A stretch of DNA of 7,723 nt, taken from positions 1 through 7,723 of the forward strand of contig CAJWRP010000091.1 in the NCBI GenBank assembly GCA_913046025.1. Reading direction: 5' to 3'. A program made the translations under genes and the position numbers. Origin of the DNA: an uncultured Chloroflexota bacterium (GTDB lineage: Bacteria; Chloroflexota; Dehalococcoidia; SAR202; UBA11138). Position 1 is the stretch's first letter. Each line of letters opens with the position of its first letter. The notes beneath the pieces were generated by a model. That model did no database searches. It was not told where the DNA came from and saw only the letters and a list, made by a program, of their open reading frames with translations. Shown here one piece after another: positions 5,942-7,723 of the stretch.

Positions 5942-6800
5942 CTCTGCTCCATCCCCTCACAACAGCGTCACTCATTCGGACCACACGGACCATCTCTTTC
6001 ACGTCGTGGACACGAACTATGTCTGCGCCGCCTGCTACCGACAGCGCAACAGTGGCCGCAGTGCCTTCCACCCTATCTTTCTCCGGCAGGCCTAGTACCA
6101 GCCCTATGGTGGACTTGCGAGATGTGCCCAGAAGGATAGGCCTGCCCAATGCCGTGAATTCGCTGAGCCTTCGCTGTATTTCGAGATTGTGCTCAGCGGT
6201 CTTCCCGAAACCTATACCGGGGTCCAAGATAATGTTTTCAGTCGGAATGCCGGCATTAGTGGCTATATCCAGGCATTTGCCTAACTCGGCCATGACATCG
6301 GGGACGAGGTCTGCGTATGCGGTGCCGTCCTGGTTGTGCATAAGCACCGCCGGAACGCCAGCCCTTGCAACCACCCGAGCAATTTCGGGGTCCCGCTTAA
6401 AACCCCAGATGTCGTTCACCAGAGACGCCCCGGTCTGGATTGCAGCCTGCGCCACATCGGCCTTCCACGTGTCGACGCTGATGGGAATGTCCACACGAGA
6501 CGCTACTGCCTGGATAACTGGCACTATCCGCTCGATCTCCTCTTGTGCAGGAATCTCTCTAGCCTCAGGGAACGCCGATATCGGCCTGCTGGACTCGCCG
6601 CCGATGTCTATAAGGTCTGCGCCCTCCTGCTGAATCTGCACAGCCCTTTTGATGGCGATGTCCAGATCAGTACCAACACCGTCTCCGGAAAATGAGTCCG
6701 GTGTTACATTAAGAATACCCATTACGAAGGTTTTGTCACCCCAGGTAAACACTCGATTTCCAATGCGCGTGGAACCCAAATGAGTTTGATTTAAGTTCAT
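5931..6800 (-). CDS. folP: Dihydropteroate synthase
   Basis: A TIM-barrel enzyme that condenses the HPPK product with p-aminobenzoate to dihydropteroate, and the target of sulfonamides. The 289-aa protein has NVTPDSFSGDG (31-41), DIGGESSRP (65-73), ISVDTWK (107-113), VNDIWG (128-133), LDPGIGFGK (192-200), GTSRKS (225-230) and RVHDV (263-267), so all substrate loops are present. The motif usually read as GGESTRPG is GGESSRPI here, a conservative change. The start ATG 6800 is preceded by AGAGG at five bases. The frame stays open back to a GTG at 6914, but the extra 38 residues look unrelated to the family and no good ribosome site was seen there. folK follows with an 11-bp overlap. The genes form one minus-strand unit, divergent from the carboxylase gene. 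Confidence 0.95.
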   Translation of the reverse strand: MNLNQTHLGSTRIGNRVFTWGDKTFVMGILNVTPDSFSGDGVGTDLDIAIKRAVQIQQEGADLIDIGGESSRPISAFPEAREIPAQEEIERIVPVIQAVASRVDIPISVDTWKADVAQAAIQTGASLVNDIWGFKRDPEIARVVARAGVPAVLMHNQDGTAYADLVPDVMAELGKCLDIATNAGIPTENIILDPGIGFGKTAEHNLEIQRRLSEFTALGRPILLGTSRKSTIGLVLGLPEKDRVEGTAATVALSVAGGADIVRVHDVKEMVRVVRMSDAVVRGWSRDGS

Positions 6801-6937
6801 CTTTGCCTCTGGTTGTTTTTGCTGGCCATATGTGCCGTTTGTCCCTTTATTGCCTTGCGGACTGGGCTTCGAATCTGGTACATTTCGTAGTAATAAAGAG
6901 GACAAAATTAACACTGTAGAGCGATGGAAATTCTAAC
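6801..6937. promoter_or_regulatory. Divergent intergenic region between folP and the carboxylase gene
   Basis: These 137 bases separate two divergent genes and must hold or lie near promoters for both. The part 6880-6915 is AT-rich. For the plus strand, TTGCGG (6855-6860) and TACATT (6879-6884), 18 bases apart, are a weak candidate pair. No consensus promoter or clear operator is visible, so individual boxes are not called. Confidence 0.4.
6806..6810 (-). promoter_or_regulatory. Ribosome binding site AGAGG deciding the folP start
   Basis: On the minus strand AGAGG stands five bases before ATG 6800. It supports the 289-aa form of dihydropteroate synthase over the 327-aa reading from GTG 6914. 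Confidence 0.65.
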
Positions 6938-7723
6938 ATGGTGGTTCGCCGAAAGGTAGAGGAGCAGCTAGACGATCTCCGCGACAGGAAAGAGCAAGGC
7001 AAGCTCGGCGGCGGTCAACGGCGCATCGATGCTCAGCATAAGCGCGACAAGCTGACTGCTCGCGAACGCATTGACCTGCTAATGGATCAAGGTACGTTCG
7101 AGGAGCTGGACGTGTTCGTACAGCACCGCGCTACCGGGTTTGGGTTGGCAGACCAGAAATTTTCAGGTGATGCGGTTGTTACTGGCTACGGCAAAGTAGA
7201 CGGTCGTCTTACGTTCGTCTTTTCGCAGGACTTCACAGTACTTGGCGGCTCTCTGTCCGAGGCCGTATCCCAGAAGATATGTAAGGTGATGGACTTGGCG
7301 GCCAACAGCGGCGCTCCAATGGTCGGCCTCATAGACTCAGGCGGCGCTCGAATTCAGGAGGGTATTCTTAGTTTGGCAGGCTACGGGGACATTTTTCTTC
7401 GCAACGTTAGGTCCTCTGGTGTAATTCCTCAGATCTCTGTGATCCTGGGACCCGCCGCGGGCGGTGCGACGTACTCCCCTGCTCTCACTGATTTCATATT
7501 TATGGTCAAGGGCACAGGACAGATGTACATAACTGGTCCCGATGTCATCAAGTCTGTGACCGGCGAAGACGTAACCCACGAGGCTTTGGGCGGAGCGGAC
7601 GCTCATGCTAACAAGAGCGGCGTGGCTCATTTCGCACATGAAAATGAGACAGAGTGCATAGAACAAGTACGGCGATTACTGTCGTTTCTGCCTCAGAACA
7701 ACATGGAGGATGCGCCTCGGATT
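6938..7723 (+). CDS. pccB: Acyl-CoA (propionyl-CoA type) carboxylase carboxyltransferase subunit, N-terminal half
   Basis: The frame is open from ATG 6938 to the window edge: 262 residues of a protein usually near 510-530. The subunit transfers the carboxyl group from biotin to propionyl- or acetyl-CoA, and the related MmdA acts in methylmalonyl-CoA decarboxylation. Visible motifs are the basic N-terminus with [13 protein letters not shown] (38-50), [14 protein letters not shown] (95-108), [10 protein letters not shown] (133-142) and the oxyanion-hole segment [16 protein letters not shown] (171-186). These are followed by GPDVIK (200-205), VTGE (207-210) and LGGA..H..KSGVAHF (217-232). A TAG in frame at 6917-6919 limits the start to 6938 or the adjacent GTG; the ribosome site is weak (TGGAA, 6925-6929). 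It begins a new transcription unit divergent from folP. PccB, AccD-like and MmdA roles cannot be separated without the biotin carboxylase or other partners. Confidence 0.93.
   Translation, partial: MVVRRKVEEQLDDLRDRKEQGKLGGGQRRIDAQHKRDKLTARERIDLLMDQGTFEELDVFVQHRATGFGLADQKFSGDAVVTGYGKVDGRLTFVFSQDFTVLGGSLSEAVSQKICKVMDLAANSGAPMVGLIDSGGARIQEGILSLAGYGDIFLRNVRSSGVIPQISVILGPAAGGATYSPALTDFIFMVKGTGQMYITGPDVIKSVTGEDVTHEALGGADAHANKSGVAHFAHENETECIEQVRRLLSFLPQNNMEDAPRI

Noticed and set aside
6588..6608. GGESSRPI in place of GGESTRPG in dihydropteroate synthase as a sign of sulfonamide resistance
   Set aside because: Ser for Thr is conservative and the other substrate loops are intact, so resistance cannot be claimed.
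6019..6633. 204-codon plus-strand open frame inside folP
   Set aside because: It is fully antisense to a clear folP and its composition is that of a reverse-frame shadow.
6801..6914. N-terminal extension of dihydropteroate synthase from GTG 6914
   Set aside because: The 38 extra residues are unrelated to the family, no good ribosome site precedes GTG, and ATG 6800 has AGAGG at ideal spacing and gives a typical length.
7337..7666. 109-codon minus-strand open frame near the right edge
   Set aside because: It is antisense to the clear carboxyltransferase gene and shows no recognisable domain.

Overview
The window looks like chromosomal sequence from a bacterium of moderate GC content. The bacterial single-chain (alpha2) glycyl-tRNA synthetase with a Cys4 insert, the mixture of short unrelated operons and the frequent GTG/TTG starts would fit an uncultured Chloroflexota (Dehalococcoidia/SAR202-like) genome. 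That placement is a low-confidence impression from gene content, not a measurement.

Left part (1-1222): three tightly packed plus-strand genes of unknown function (177, 61 and 158 aa), preceded by what may be the last codons of another gene and closed by a rho-independent terminator. Their compact spacing and lack of recognisable family resemble the end of a phage-derived or otherwise accessory operon. The junction of the first two genes carries an A8 tract with a -1 slippery heptamer. The -1 frame then stops at a TGA that overlaps the ATG of the second gene (ATGA).

Middle part (1277-5429), plus strand: an extended -10 promoter drives glyQS (glycyl-tRNA synthetase), followed after 21 bp by a SbcD/Mre11-type nuclease gene with no sbcC next to it. 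After an 88-bp gap come a TlpA/ResA-like thioredoxin-fold lipoprotein, a four-helix CopD/HemJ-like membrane protein and a 60-aa Trm112-type zinc-ribbon protein. The first two of these may cooperate at the membrane in thiol-redox, copper or heme chemistry.

Right part: folK and folP lie on the minus strand, overlap by 11 bp (folP first) and encode successive steps of dihydropteroate synthesis. folK converges on the Trm112 gene so closely that the two stop codons overlap. folP is divergent from the last gene, the N-terminal half of an acyl-CoA (propionyl-CoA type) carboxylase carboxyltransferase subunit, which runs off the right edge. The folP start is placed at 6800, not at the in-frame GTG at 6914, because of a good ribosome binding site and the family's usual length.

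No tRNA, rRNA, CRISPR array, insertion sequence or transposase was seen. The best candidate for something undescribed is the left three-gene module with its possible frameshift site.
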